Shown here: piece by piece, positions 42,034 through 51,218 of the stretch | How positions within the stretch are numbered: the first letter of the stretch is position 1 | Layout: each line of letters starts with the position of its first letter | Assembly (NCBI RefSeq): GCF_016618195.1 | Contig: NZ_CP067099.1 | Coordinates: forward strand, 2,480,001-2,544,000 | Source: Providencia manganoxydans | Lineage (GTDB): Bacteria; Pseudomonadota; Gammaproteobacteria; Enterobacterales; Enterobacteriaceae | DNA length: 64,000 nt | Direction: 5' to 3' | Translations under genes and position numbers: made by a program | The notes under the pieces: model-generated | Told to the model about the DNA's origin: nothing | The model's input: only the letters and a program-made list of their open reading frames with translations | Database searches by the model: none

Positions 42034-43011
42034 TTACTCAAATACTATGCCAACATCATTTCTTGATGTTGTCAGTATTTTTGAAACAATTATTGCCAAT
42101 TCAAGTAGCTCATGGCACTTTACAAATTGCTTAGAAGCGATTTGATCACGAAAAAATGCAAACTCAAAAATCATAAAGTTTGTATGTTCATTTTGGCTTA
42201 CTTTTGTCACTTGACCATCAATACAAGCTTCCACTGACTGGCAAAGGCTTGGAGCACCTTCTACACGTATATAACCTTTTGTCCCTTGAATAATGAAATA
42301 ACCTGGACTTGCTGAATCTTTCGCGCCAGTGCACGTCGCAACCGTTGTACCAAATTGGCATGTAACGACCCCCGACGTATCGATGCCATTATGCCCTTTA
42401 TTACAAATGTAATGACGACTATCAGGCTCTCCCATCAGTGCAACTAATACATAAATATTATAAAGATTAATATCATACAGAGCACCACCAGCTTGCTTTG
42501 GATCGAATGCCGCATGAACATTACCCAGTAAATAATCATCATATCGGCTAGAATATTGTGAATAGTTACCTTGGATCACTTTGATATCACCAATTTTTTC
42601 CATATTTTGTTGTATAAATTGGAAGCCTGGGGTGTGTATCGCAGTAATGGCTTCAAATAGATAAAGCCCTCTCTGATGAGATAATAGGACAAGTTCTTGT
42701 AGCTGCTGCCATTGTGGAGTAAACGGCTTTTCACAAATAACATGTTTATCAGCCATCAATGCCTTGTATGTATAGTCATAATGCAAATGATTAGGTAAAC
42801 CAATATAGACCACCTCAATTTGAGGGTCTCGCAGTAACTCTTCATAGTCGCTATACAATTTATTAATGCTAAATTGCTGGCAGATTGACTTACCTTTTTC
42901 AATACTTGATGCTCTGACACATAACGCAACGACTTCTATATCTTGCACTTGTGTTAACGCATCAAGTGCAGACATAATAATTTTCCCGGAACCTATGAGT
43001 GCTATTTTCAT
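42034..43011 (-). CDS. Gfo/Idh/MocA family oxidoreductase
   Basis: 325 residues. The N-terminal Rossmann start is MKIALIGSGKIIMSAL, an EKPF signature occurs at about residues 95-98 (VICEKPFTPQW), and a GGALYDINLYNIYVL active-site stretch lies near 175-190. Such enzymes oxidise or reduce sugars and related compounds with NAD(P). No sugar-pathway genes are adjacent, so the substrate is unknown. It is convergent with the decarboxylase gene. Confidence 0.85.
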   Translation of the reverse strand: MKIALIGSGKIIMSALDALTQVQDIEVVALCVRASSIEKGKSICQQFSINKLYSDYEELLRDPQIEVVYIGLPNHLHYDYTYKALMADKHVICEKPFTPQWQQLQELVLLSHQRGLYLFEAITAIHTPGFQFIQQNMEKIGDIKVIQGNYSQYSSRYDDYLLGNVHAAFDPKQAGGALYDINLYNIYVLVALMGEPDSRHYICNKGHNGIDTSGVVTCQFGTTVATCTGAKDSASPGYFIIQGTKGYIRVEGAPSLCQSVEACIDGQVTKVSQNEHTNFMIFEFAFFRDQIASKQFVKCHELLELAIIVSKILTTSRNDVGIVFE

Positions 43012-43100
43012 TGGAGTTACCTATTAGTACATGGTCGCTATCATTAAAAGGCTTTAGTGATCGACATCATGCTATATCCGGAAAAAAAAGTCATAATTTA

Positions 43101-44258
43101 TCACCAGCTTCCCGATGCGCCTCCCCCGCCACTAGAGCCACCGCCGCCGCCACTCGATGAGGAGCTAGATGAACTACTCGATGAACTGCTAGATGAGCTG
43201 CTATACGAACCTGAATAATCCGATTCACGCCTTGATGAACTAGATGAATATAACGATTTTGTATGAACAATGTCATATCCTGCAATCAAAGCCCATTCCT
43301 TTTTCTGACGCCTTGCTATAGGTATAGCCAATCCTAATACTCCCAACAATAGCGGCAATATCAATAAGTTTAAAAAAAGATCCAGAAAAACCATAGCCAT
43401 CACCGTGATTGGCGTTACTTCTCCATCATAGGCAACCTGAACAAAAAATATTACCAATAATGTTAAAACTATCATCATAGGTGCCATATTCGAAAACGTC
43501 GGGAAAAAATATTTGTACTGTAAAAAGTCATTTAATCTCATTAACGTTTTTCGTTTGATTTTGTGGCCTCTAGGCTTGTTCGATTTTTTCGATGAAATTT
43601 TATTTTCTTTAGCTTTTTTTATATCTTTATTAATTTTTATTTTTCGTAACCGTGTACCAAATACCAAATTATACATATAACTCAATATGAAAATAGCCAA
43701 ATAAACACCCATAAAAGGCATTTGAAGTACTTTCAAAAATAACACATTATTCGTCGATTCGATATTTTCAATAGGTTCTCCACTCGCAATTTGAATTGCT
43801 GCCTCAATACCTGACTTGATACCTAGATAATAATTTTCAGAACGAAAGTTTGGTGTGATATAATTACGAATAATCCGGCCAGCAATAACATCGGAAAAAA
43901 CGCCCTCATATCCATATCCAACTTCAAAACGGACTCTATGGTCATTGATCGCAACAACTAGCAGCAAGCCATTATTTTTCTCTTTGTGGCCAATTCCCCA
44001 ATGATTAAATGCCCTATTTGAAAATTGTTCTATACTCTCACTTCCCGTTGTAGGTAGTATGTATAATAAAAACTGAGAACCATCACCACGCTCATTTTCA
44101 AAATTAATTAATTGTTCATTTAATGCTTGATACTCATTTTTCGTTAATAGCCTAGCGCTATCGATTACCCTTTCAGTTCCCCAATTAGGGAGCTTAATCT
44201 CATCTGCTAATGTATTAAACCCCAAAAAAATAAGAATAAACAAAAAATTACGTAACAT
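43101..44258 (-). CDS. TPM-domain membrane protein with Ser/Gly-rich tail
   Basis: 385 residues: signal peptide (about 1-18), periplasmic TPM domain (about 25-160; DSARLLTKNEYQALNEQL, NNGLLLVVAINDHRVRFEVG), then transmembrane segments near 175-195, 258-276 and 280-305. The cytoplasmic or exposed tail of about 40 residues is almost pure serine then glycine. TPM proteins of the YgcG/Psb32 group are linked to repair of membrane complexes. The start overlaps the stop of the upstream lemA-like gene by one base; the pair is a common arrangement. Confidence 0.85.
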   Translation of the reverse strand: MLRNFLFILIFLGFNTLADEIKLPNWGTERVIDSARLLTKNEYQALNEQLINFENERGDGSQFLLYILPTTGSESIEQFSNRAFNHWGIGHKEKNNGLLLVVAINDHRVRFEVGYGYEGVFSDVIAGRIIRNYITPNFRSENYYLGIKSGIEAAIQIASGEPIENIESTNNVLFLKVLQMPFMGVYLAIFILSYMYNLVFGTRLRKIKINKDIKKAKENKISSKKSNKPRGHKIKRKTLMRLNDFLQYKYFFPTFSNMAPMMIVLTLLVIFFVQVAYDGEVTPITVMAMVFLDLFLNLLILPLLLGVLGLAIPIARRQKKEWALIAGYDIVHTKSLYSSSSSRRESDYSGSYSSSSSSSSSSSSSSSSSGGGGGSSGGGGASGSW

Positions 44259-44851
44259 TAGTTAAAGTCCACCACAGGAACACGTTTTATAGTCTGTTCA
44301 TCATTCACATTGAAACTTGCTTTTTCTTGATAGCCAAACTGGCTAGCAATAAGGTTGTAAGGAAATTGCCTTATTAACGTATTATATTCACGAACAGCTT
44401 TAATATAATTCCCCCTAGCTACTGCAATACGATTCTCAGCACCCTCTAATTGCACCATTAAATCTTGATATAGTGAACTGGCTTGTAATTCAGGATATCT
44501 TTCAGACACAGCCAATAAGCGAGATAAGGATTGTCCTAGTGCTTGTTGTGCATTTTGATAAGTGGCCATCTCGTTTGGGTCGGTTAGCTGCTGCGCGCTA
44601 ACACTTATTCGACCAATTGATGCTCTCGCATTTGTGACCTCTTGCAATACATCTTTTTCATAATTGGAATAGCCTTTTACCGTACTAATCAGATTAGGGA
44701 TTAAGTCTGCACGCCTCTGATATTGATTTAATACTTCTGAGGCACTTGCAATGACAGCTTCATCATTCTTCTGAATAGTATTATAATTAGAAATAAAAAT
44801 AGTAGAAATAACTACAATTAATATTAATAACAAAATATAAAAAATACGCAT
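44258..44851 (-). CDS. LemA family protein
   Basis: 197-residue protein with one N-terminal membrane anchor (about 4-22) and a long helical body. It has the LemA signatures DEAVIASASEVLNQYQRRADLIPNLI and YNTLIRQFPYNLIAS. LemA proteins are membrane-anchored with an external N-terminus, function poorly known. It is coupled to the TPM gene by a one-base overlap. Confidence 0.92.
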   Translation of the reverse strand: MRIFYILLLILIVVISTIFISNYNTIQKNDEAVIASASEVLNQYQRRADLIPNLISTVKGYSNYEKDVLQEVTNARASIGRISVSAQQLTDPNEMATYQNAQQALGQSLSRLLAVSERYPELQASSLYQDLMVQLEGAENRIAVARGNYIKAVREYNTLIRQFPYNLIASQFGYQEKASFNVNDEQTIKRVPVVDFN

Positions 44852-45063
44852 ACTTATTCCTTTAAGCTTTAAAGTAAAAAACTAGGATATAATTTTAAAT
44901 TCTACTGTTCTTTATGAATTATATATCGCTAAGCAGTATTGTTAAATACTCAAAATGATAAAATGACGAATGCAATATAATTAACTCAAAATCATATTGC
45001 ATGGTCAGAAATTTTATTTTATTCCACTTATGTTTGTTAAAAGGAATTTACACTCCCTTTTAA

Positions 45064-46437
45064 CTATTTTAACAGCCGTACTTTAACCGATTTACCTTTA
45101 ATCTTACCTTGTTGTAGTTGCTTCCACGCATGACGAGCCACAGATTGTTTTAAAGCAACATAAGCATGCATTGGTTGAATGGTTATTTTACCAATGTCTG
45201 CACCATCAAGCCCCATGTCTCCCGTTAGAGCACCTAAAATATCACCGGGACGCATTTTGGCTTTTTTACCCCCATCAATACACAGTGTCGCCATAGTGGC
45301 TTCAAGAGGTATGATTGCAATACCAGTAGGGAGCGGCTGCCAATTTAGCTTCATATTTAACATTTCTTCTAAAGCATTAGCTCGCTGAGCTTCTTCAGGC
45401 GCACAAAGGCTAATTGCTAATCCACTTTCACCAGCTCGAGCGGTACGACCGATACGGTGGACATGGACTTCAGGATCCCATGACAACTCATAGTTAATCA
45501 CCATTTCTAATGATTTAATATCTAGCCCACGTGCAGCCACATCCGTCGCGACTAAAACACGGCTGCTACCATTAGCAAATTGTATCAATGTTTGATCACG
45601 ATCGCGCTGCTCCATATCGCCATGTAACACTAAAACACTTTGATGACTGTCAGACAAAGCATCATAAACAGCTTGGCAATCTTTTTTGGTATTGCAAAAA
45701 ACAACACAAGAAGCGGGTTGTTCTCGGCTCAATAATTTTTGTAATAAATTAATTTTCCCATTACGTGAAACTTCATAGAACTGTTGCTCAACCGCAGGTA
45801 ATTCATCCACTGAATTGATTTCAATAGTCATTGGATTACGTTGAATTCGCTGGCTTATCGCCGTGATTGCATCAGGCCAAGTTGCTGAAAACAACAATGT
45901 TTGCCGCTGGGTGGGTGCATAATCAATGACTTGGTCGATGTCATCAGCGAATCCCATATCCAACATACGGTCGGCTTCATCTAATACTAATGTCTGTAAT
46001 GCGTCTAGATTAACCGTCTCTTTATTTAAATGATCCAGTAAACGACCCGGTGTCGCAACAATGATGTGAGCTGCATGGATCAATGAATCACGTTGAATAC
46101 TAAATGGAACGCCACCGCACAATGTAAGTATTTTAATATTCGGCATATAACGCGCTAAACGACGTAGTTCGTTAGCTACTTGATCAGCAAGCTCCCTAGT
46201 TGGGCATAATACAAGAGATTGTGTATTAAACTGTTTAGCATCAATATGCTGTAATAACCCGAGCCCAAATGCAGCAGTTTTACCACTCCCTGTTTTTGCT
46301 TGTGCACGGACATCTTTTCCGGCAAGGATCAGAGGTAACGCTGCTTCTTGAATAGGCGTCATGGTTAGATAGCCTAGTTCCGTCAGATTAGCGAGTTGCT
46401 CCATAGGAAGCGCGTTAAGTTCAGCAAATGAAGTCAC
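45064..46437 (-). CDS. dbpA: ATP-dependent RNA helicase DbpA
   Basis: 457 residues, the same length as E. coli DbpA. The DEAD-box core has AKTGSGKTAAF (Walker A), LDEADRMLDMGF (DEAD), SATWP (motif III) and HRIGRTARAG (motif VI). The C-terminal domain of about 75 residues (PGDILGALTGDMGLDGADIG) binds hairpin 92 of 23S rRNA and targets the helicase to 50S assembly. The start codon is GTG. Confidence 0.97.
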   Translation of the reverse strand: MTSFAELNALPMEQLANLTELGYLTMTPIQEAALPLILAGKDVRAQAKTGSGKTAAFGLGLLQHIDAKQFNTQSLVLCPTRELADQVANELRRLARYMPNIKILTLCGGVPFSIQRDSLIHAAHIIVATPGRLLDHLNKETVNLDALQTLVLDEADRMLDMGFADDIDQVIDYAPTQRQTLLFSATWPDAITAISQRIQRNPMTIEINSVDELPAVEQQFYEVSRNGKINLLQKLLSREQPASCVVFCNTKKDCQAVYDALSDSHQSVLVLHGDMEQRDRDQTLIQFANGSSRVLVATDVAARGLDIKSLEMVINYELSWDPEVHVHRIGRTARAGESGLAISLCAPEEAQRANALEEMLNMKLNWQPLPTGIAIIPLEATMATLCIDGGKKAKMRPGDILGALTGDMGLDGADIGKITIQPMHAYVALKQSVARHAWKQLQQGKIKGKSVKVRLLK

Positions 46438-46945
46438 AGTGAAAGTTCCGAATAAAATAAGAAAATAAAGCTATTAGCCCATTATGATACTATTCCTTTC
46501 CTAGTGTGTCGTGAAAAATTTGTATCTTGTGTTCATTTATTCACCAAGTGGTCTATTCTGAACCAAACATATCTAGGTAATACAGTTCGACACCTATATT
46601 TTATTTAAATAATGATAGTTTATTTTCGATGAGTGTTTTTCACTTCAAAAGTGTATTATTTGATATTTTTTAAATTAGAGGATTAATTTAATTGGTATCA
46701 ATACTTAGTTATAGCGATAAATGTTTAATAGTAAGTTTAAAATATTGCACATAAACAATATCTAATAAACTTTATCATCATAAAGATTAGTAAAATAAAT
46801 CAATTTAATTCAAGTAATTATATTTTAAATTAAGTATCGACATTACGTGCATCTTGGTTATTATCTTCTATGCTTTTAATTGAGCAGTAATAACACATCG
46901 CTATTATGGCAAATAAGGATAGTTTGATTTAACAAGGGGGTTAAT
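46438..46945. other. Long AT-rich gap dbpA-kptA
   Basis: About 508 bp without a supported gene, strongly AT-rich. It holds the promoters of both divergent genes. A partial inverted pair near 46640-46665 (GAGTGTTTTTCACTTC and AAAGTG) is too weak to name. AAGGGGG precedes the kptA ATG. Confidence 0.45.
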
Positions 46946-47488
46946 ATGCAAAAAGATACGATAAAGCTCAGTAAGTTTTTAAGCTATGTTTTACGACATA
47001 AACCTGAATCCATAAAGGTCAAATTAGACCCTAATGGCTGGGTTTCTGTCGATACGTTACTCTACCAAGCGAATCAACATGGGTATCCAATAGATCACAC
47101 CACATTAGAATCTATTGTTGCGACCAATGATAAAAAGCGTTTCAGCTTCTCCACTGATAAAAGTATGATACGAGCGGCACAAGGCCACTCTAGTCAACAA
47201 GTCGCAATGGAATTAAGTGAACAGTTTCCACCTCAATATCTTTATCATGGAACAGCTATCCATTTTCTTGAGTCCATTAATCAGCAAGGCTTAATTTCAA
47301 AATCACGACATCATGTTCATTTGTCTGATAATGGGTTAACCGCCAAATTAGTTGGCGCTCGCCATGGCCAACCGGTTGTCTTAACCATTGAAGCCAGAAA
47401 AATGTTTGAGTCAGGTTATAAATTTTATCTTTCAGATAATCAAGTTTGGCTAACTGATAAGGTGCCATCACAATTTATCTTAGTTTAG
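46946..47488 (+). CDS. kptA: RNA 2'-phosphotransferase KptA/Tpt1
   Basis: 180 residues, close to E. coli KptA (184). The enzyme transfers an internal RNA 2'-phosphate to NAD+, the last step of eukaryotic tRNA splicing; bacterial substrates are unknown. Visible signatures are KLSKFLSYVLRHKPE (residues 7-21), the RXXH-type IRAAQGHS, LYHGTA for NAD contact and VGARHGQPVVL. It stands alone between long spacers. Confidence 0.95.
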   Translation: MQKDTIKLSKFLSYVLRHKPESIKVKLDPNGWVSVDTLLYQANQHGYPIDHTTLESIVATNDKKRFSFSTDKSMIRAAQGHSSQQVAMELSEQFPPQYLYHGTAIHFLESINQQGLISKSRHHVHLSDNGLTAKLVGARHGQPVVLTIEARKMFESGYKFYLSDNQVWLTDKVPSQFILV

Positions 47489-47609
47489 CCGCAAAATTTC
47501 ATGAGCTACCGTCAATTTTGTACAGTAGCTTATACACCTAGCATCATTTAAGTGATAACACCTTGTATTAAGGCATGGTGCGCCTTAAACACAGACTTTT
47601 TTAAACGTT

Positions 47610-47662
47610 TAGGAGGCCATGCTCTTGTTACCTAACGATATTCCAAATTATTTAGAGTATAA
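47610..47662 (+). repeat. Partial ERIC-like repeat end
   Basis: CTTGTTACCTAACGATATTC and AAATTATTTAGAGTATA match the right end of the repeat at 8013-8140 (CTTGTTGCCTAACTG, GAATTATTTAGAGTATA). The rest of the element is missing. Its end overlaps the stop region of the Lrp-like gene. Confidence 0.6.
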
Positions 47663-48121
47663 CGGTAAGGCATAAGTCACTTTCACTGTTTCCATCGGAA
47701 CTTCAGTTTTAATACTTTGGATACTACGAATTTGTGTCAAATGATCCGCATGAAAACGACGATAGGATGCTAGGTCTTCAGTGACAATTCGAATCAAGGC
47801 GTCACACTCACCAGCCATCAGATGACATTCAACAACTTCAGGCATTTCTTTGATTTCAGAGACAAACTGATTAATAGTTTGAGCATCCTGTGTTTTAAAC
47901 CAAATACGCGCAAATAATGATAAACCTGCACCAATTTTACTGCCATCAAGTACTGCAACGTAACGTTTAATCACCCCTGCTTCTTCTAACAATTTTACGC
48001 GACGTAAACAAGGTGATGGTGATAAACCAACTTCCTTTGCTAATTCATTATTAGCGATTTTTCCATCGCGTTGCAAAACCTGCAAAATATGGCGATCTAA
48101 TCCATCTAATTTTATTGGCAT
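47648..48121 (-). CDS. Lrp/AsnC-family transcriptional regulator
   Basis: 157-residue Lrp-like protein with an N-terminal helix-turn-helix (NNELAKEVGLSPSPCLRRVKLLEEAGVIKRY, about 24-54) and a RAM ligand-binding domain from about 65. It differs from global Lrp in sequence. It is divergent from a LysE-type exporter, an arrangement that often reflects amino-acid-responsive control of export. Confidence 0.9.
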   Translation of the reverse strand: MPIKLDGLDRHILQVLQRDGKIANNELAKEVGLSPSPCLRRVKLLEEAGVIKRYVAVLDGSKIGAGLSLFARIWFKTQDAQTINQFVSEIKEMPEVVECHLMAGECDALIRIVTEDLASYRRFHADHLTQIRSIQSIKTEVPMETVKVTYALPLYSK

Positions 48122-48276
48122 TAATTTCCCTTATTTTAATAAATATTGATATTCACTGCCAAATTAAAGTTTATTTTTAGTAAAAAAACAACCTTACATT
48201 TCTGCAAAATCGCTATAATTTTTTATCCAAGCTGAGCAAATGAATATCCAATCTAACAACAATATAAGGAGCATAC

Positions 48277-48891
48277 ATGGAGCTGCAAACACTAATCCTA
48301 TTCAGCGCAACAGTCATCCCACTCGTTTGCACACCAGGGCCTGATATTTTATTTATTTCATCTCAAGGCATATCAGGTGGATCCTCCGCTGTTTGGAAAG
48401 CAAACCTAGGTATTATTTCCGGTTACATCATGCATGCAATTTTAGCTGCATTAGGTTTAGCCGCAATTGTTGCCGCTTATCCATTATTATTTAATATCAT
48501 AAAATGGCTGGGAGTCGCTTATGTTAGCTATTTAGCCATCAAAATGATGCTTTCGGCAATGAAACCAGGAAAATTATTAATGTTAAAACCGACTTCACCT
48601 AACGCGATTATTGGTAAAGGTTTTTTAACTAGCTTTCTGAACCCTAAAGGGTTGTTGGTATATTTTGCTATTTTGCCTAATTTCATCCACTCAACTGAAC
48701 AGATTGCAATACAATCAATGATTTTATCCGCAACATTGATTGCCTTATGTATTGTTATTTATGGGGCAATTGGCATGATATTCGCTGCAATGTATAAAAA
48801 AGATAACTACAGCGATAAACGACGTCGAGTTACTGATGGCGTGGCTGGTGGTATGTTAACATTAGCTGCGATAGGCCTTGCAGCTAGTTAA
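48277..48891 (+). CDS. LysE/RhtB-family amino acid exporter
   Basis: 204-residue membrane protein with six hydrophobic segments. The family signature near the N-terminus is VPLVCTPGPDILFISSQGISGG-like (PGPD at about 21-24), and SFLNPKGLLVYFAILPNF is near 115-132. Members export lysine, threonine, homoserine or other amino acids. The neighbouring Lrp-like regulator supports that role; the substrate is unknown. It ends four bases inside the convergent HutD gene. Confidence 0.9.
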   Translation: MELQTLILFSATVIPLVCTPGPDILFISSQGISGGSSAVWKANLGIISGYIMHAILAALGLAAIVAAYPLLFNIIKWLGVAYVSYLAIKMMLSAMKPGKLLMLKPTSPNAIIGKGFLTSFLNPKGLLVYFAILPNFIHSTEQIAIQSMILSATLIALCIVIYGAIGMIFAAMYKKDNYSDKRRRVTDGVAGGMLTLAAIGLAAS

Positions 48892-49454
48892 CAAGGCGTT
48901 ACCGCTACCCATATTAAAATGCTACTTGCCGTATTTGGTGAAACAATACCTTCACCTATGTCAGGTAGCCACCAACCACCTTGATTGGCATTTAATATTT
49001 TGCAGTTTGCCCCTGAAATACTCCATTCACCCGCTAAAATATACACCACACCGGCCTGCCCAATCGGTAAACGCTGCTTTTGAGTGATAACACAGCTTTG
49101 CGCAGACCAACGCTCCGTATTAAATTCTAAGTTTAAGAAACGAGCTGGCGATGCCTGTAATTCAAGCTTGATAGAGTCGCAACTCGCTGATTGATAACTA
49201 TCACCAATATCGTTCAATATATGTTGGCACTGATGTTGATCGATAAGAGATACAGGATCCTTATTGAGGGAAATACTCAGCCGCTCTCCCTCGATATTAT
49301 GCTTTAAAAAACTTGTATGGGTAATGTGTTCAAGGCTAGCGCGAAGTGAAAAGTCTGATGCAACTGGCCAACAAAATATCTCTGTACTGCTTCCACATCC
49401 ATCTTGCCATTCTTGGATAGGTAACTCAGTTGCATCAAAACATTTAATCTTCAT
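48888..49454 (-). CDS. HutD/Ves family cupin protein
   Basis: About 188 residues from the ATG at 49454 (MKIKCFDATELPIQEW), preceded by GGGGGAAG. An extra 18 residues are possible. The sequence follows the HutD/Ves pattern: W-x-x-G-x-G-S-S-T-E-I-F near 17-30, SLRASLEHI, and a cupin-like C-terminus with GGWWLPD. HutD is associated with histidine use and E. coli Ves with cold induction; neither activity is proven. It is 91 bp downstream of ydcR. Confidence 0.82.
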   Translation of the reverse strand: MKIKCFDATELPIQEWQDGCGSSTEIFCWPVASDFSLRASLEHITHTSFLKHNIEGERLSISLNKDPVSLIDQHQCQHILNDIGDSYQSASCDSIKLELQASPARFLNLEFNTERWSAQSCVITQKQRLPIGQAGVVYILAGEWSISGANCKILNANQGGWWLPDIGEGIVSPNTASSILIWVAVTPC

Positions 49455-49545
49455 ACCTTCCCCCAAGCAAATATCATCATCAATCATGATATTAAGAGTG
49501 GCAAACATGTTTGCTCAGGGCAATGGCTTTACACTTAAAATGTGA

Positions 49546-50970
49546 CTAACCGCGTTTATCAATAATTAAAGAATGACATAAGCGCCCTAATGTCTTCATC
49601 GCCTGATCAAGTTGCTCGTTCCATGTAAAAGACGTATTCAGTCTGAAAGCATGATTAAATTGGTCACTCGTTGAAAACATGCTGCCCGGTGCGATGCTGA
49701 TCCCCTCTTTCAATGCTAATTGGTATAACCGAATCGCATTAAATGGCGGTTCAAATTCAAGCCAAAGGAAATAACCGCCTTTTGGTGTATTCACTTTTAC
49801 TGAAGACGGCATATATTGTGCGATAGCCCCTAGCATTTGATGTTGGCGCTGCTCCATCGTCTGACGCAATTTTCTTAAATGGCTGTCATAACCACCTTGG
49901 GTCAGGTATTCAGCAATAGCTAATTGCGTTGGTACACTCGCCGATACGGTACTCATCATTTGTAGGTGTTGGATCTTCGTCGCATGGCGCCCAGCAGCGA
50001 CCCAACCAACTCGATAACCCGGCGCTAAGCACTTTGAAAATGAGGAGCAATGAAAAAAGTTACCTTTTACATCGAGCGCTTTCGCTGGAATAGGTTGTTG
50101 GCTACCAAAATAGAGCTCACCATAGACATCATCTTCAATCAATGCGATTTGATTTTTATTAAGGATCTCTACTAAACGCTTTTTATTTGCAGGTGGCATC
50201 GTACCACCTAATGGATTTTGATAATGCGTCATCAACCAACAGGCTTTTATCGGGTATTTCGCAGCAATATCTTCTAACGCATCTAAATCAATACCAAATA
50301 ATGGGTCGGTTTTAATCGCGATGGCTTTTAGTTTTAAGCGCTCAATGGCTTGCAATGAACCATAAAAAGCAGGTGATTCAATCACTACCCAGTCACCTGG
50401 TTGGGTCACAGATTGTAAACTGAGCACCAAAGATTCCATTGCACCAGCTGTGATCACAATTTCATCAGGCGCAACATGAATACCTTGGCTAGCATAGCGT
50501 TGAGCGATATTACGACGTAGCTGCTCATTGCCCGGTGGCAGGTTTGCTGTCGTATTGAATCTGGCTAAACGCCGTGCCACTGAGGCGAGGCTTTTACCTA
50601 ATTTAGGCTCATCAAGTAGTGCTGGTTCAGGAAATGCAGAACCAAATGGAATAATATCGGGATCTTTACAAGCTTGTAGTACACCAAAAATTGACGCGTT
50701 AATTTCTACATTTTCATTTAAATGTAAACCTTTTCCGCCTTTTGCTGCGGCAAAATTGGTATTTCTACGCGCAACGTAGTAGCCTGATTGCGGCCTTGCT
50801 GCAATCCAGCCTTGGCTTTCGAGTAATTGGTAAGCCTGCACGACAGTCATCAAGCTTAAACCTGATTGTTTCACACTCTCCCTAAGTGACGGTAATCTAT
50901 CGCCAACTTGCCAGATATTATCTTCTATCTGTTGACGTATTTGTGCAGCCAGTTGTTCATATCGCGTCAT
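49546..50970 (-). CDS. ydcR: MocR-type regulator YdcR (GntR helix-turn-helix plus aminotransferase fold)
   Basis: 474-residue fusion: GntR winged helix at about 1-70 (YEQLAAQIRQQIEDNIWQVG, SLMTVVQAYQLLESQGWI), then a class I aminotransferase-like domain that binds pyridoxal phosphate through the lysine in FHCSSFSKCLAPGYRVGW. The N-terminus is very close to E. coli YdcR. The domain serves sensing rather than catalysis in known MocR proteins. It is divergent from the cio operon across about 250 bp, but a link is not shown. Confidence 0.88.
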   Translation of the reverse strand: MTRYEQLAAQIRQQIEDNIWQVGDRLPSLRESVKQSGLSLMTVVQAYQLLESQGWIAARPQSGYYVARRNTNFAAAKGGKGLHLNENVEINASIFGVLQACKDPDIIPFGSAFPEPALLDEPKLGKSLASVARRLARFNTTANLPPGNEQLRRNIAQRYASQGIHVAPDEIVITAGAMESLVLSLQSVTQPGDWVVIESPAFYGSLQAIERLKLKAIAIKTDPLFGIDLDALEDIAAKYPIKACWLMTHYQNPLGGTMPPANKKRLVEILNKNQIALIEDDVYGELYFGSQQPIPAKALDVKGNFFHCSSFSKCLAPGYRVGWVAAGRHATKIQHLQMMSTVSASVPTQLAIAEYLTQGGYDSHLRKLRQTMEQRQHQMLGAIAQYMPSSVKVNTPKGGYFLWLEFEPPFNAIRLYQLALKEGISIAPGSMFSTSDQFNHAFRLNTSFTWNEQLDQAMKTLGRLCHSLIIDKRG

Positions 50971-51218
50971 ACCCGCCTCAACTGTTATAGTTAATAACTA
51001 AAAAATTGTTACTATTATAGTTTATCTTCTCATGTTCTACTTATCCATACATTCACCTGACTTTTTTTAACTATAAGCACAAAACATTTTTACTCCGTTT
51101 GCCTTTTCGGCAAATAGCCGCTGCTATTGTTTTTTTGCTAAGGAACAGCACTACACACCTATCAGCGGCAAAAGTGAAATTGTGATGTGCGTACTATCAA
51201 TTCCAATCAGGGGTCAAT

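Noticed and set aside
43091-43285. Frame rich in His/Val/Ala over the TPM gene end
   Set aside because: It is the out-of-frame reading of the serine-glycine codons of the TPM protein.
46438-46945. Riboswitch or cold-shock leader upstream of dbpA/kptA
   Set aside because: The region is only AT-rich, with no conserved fold or sequence element recognised.
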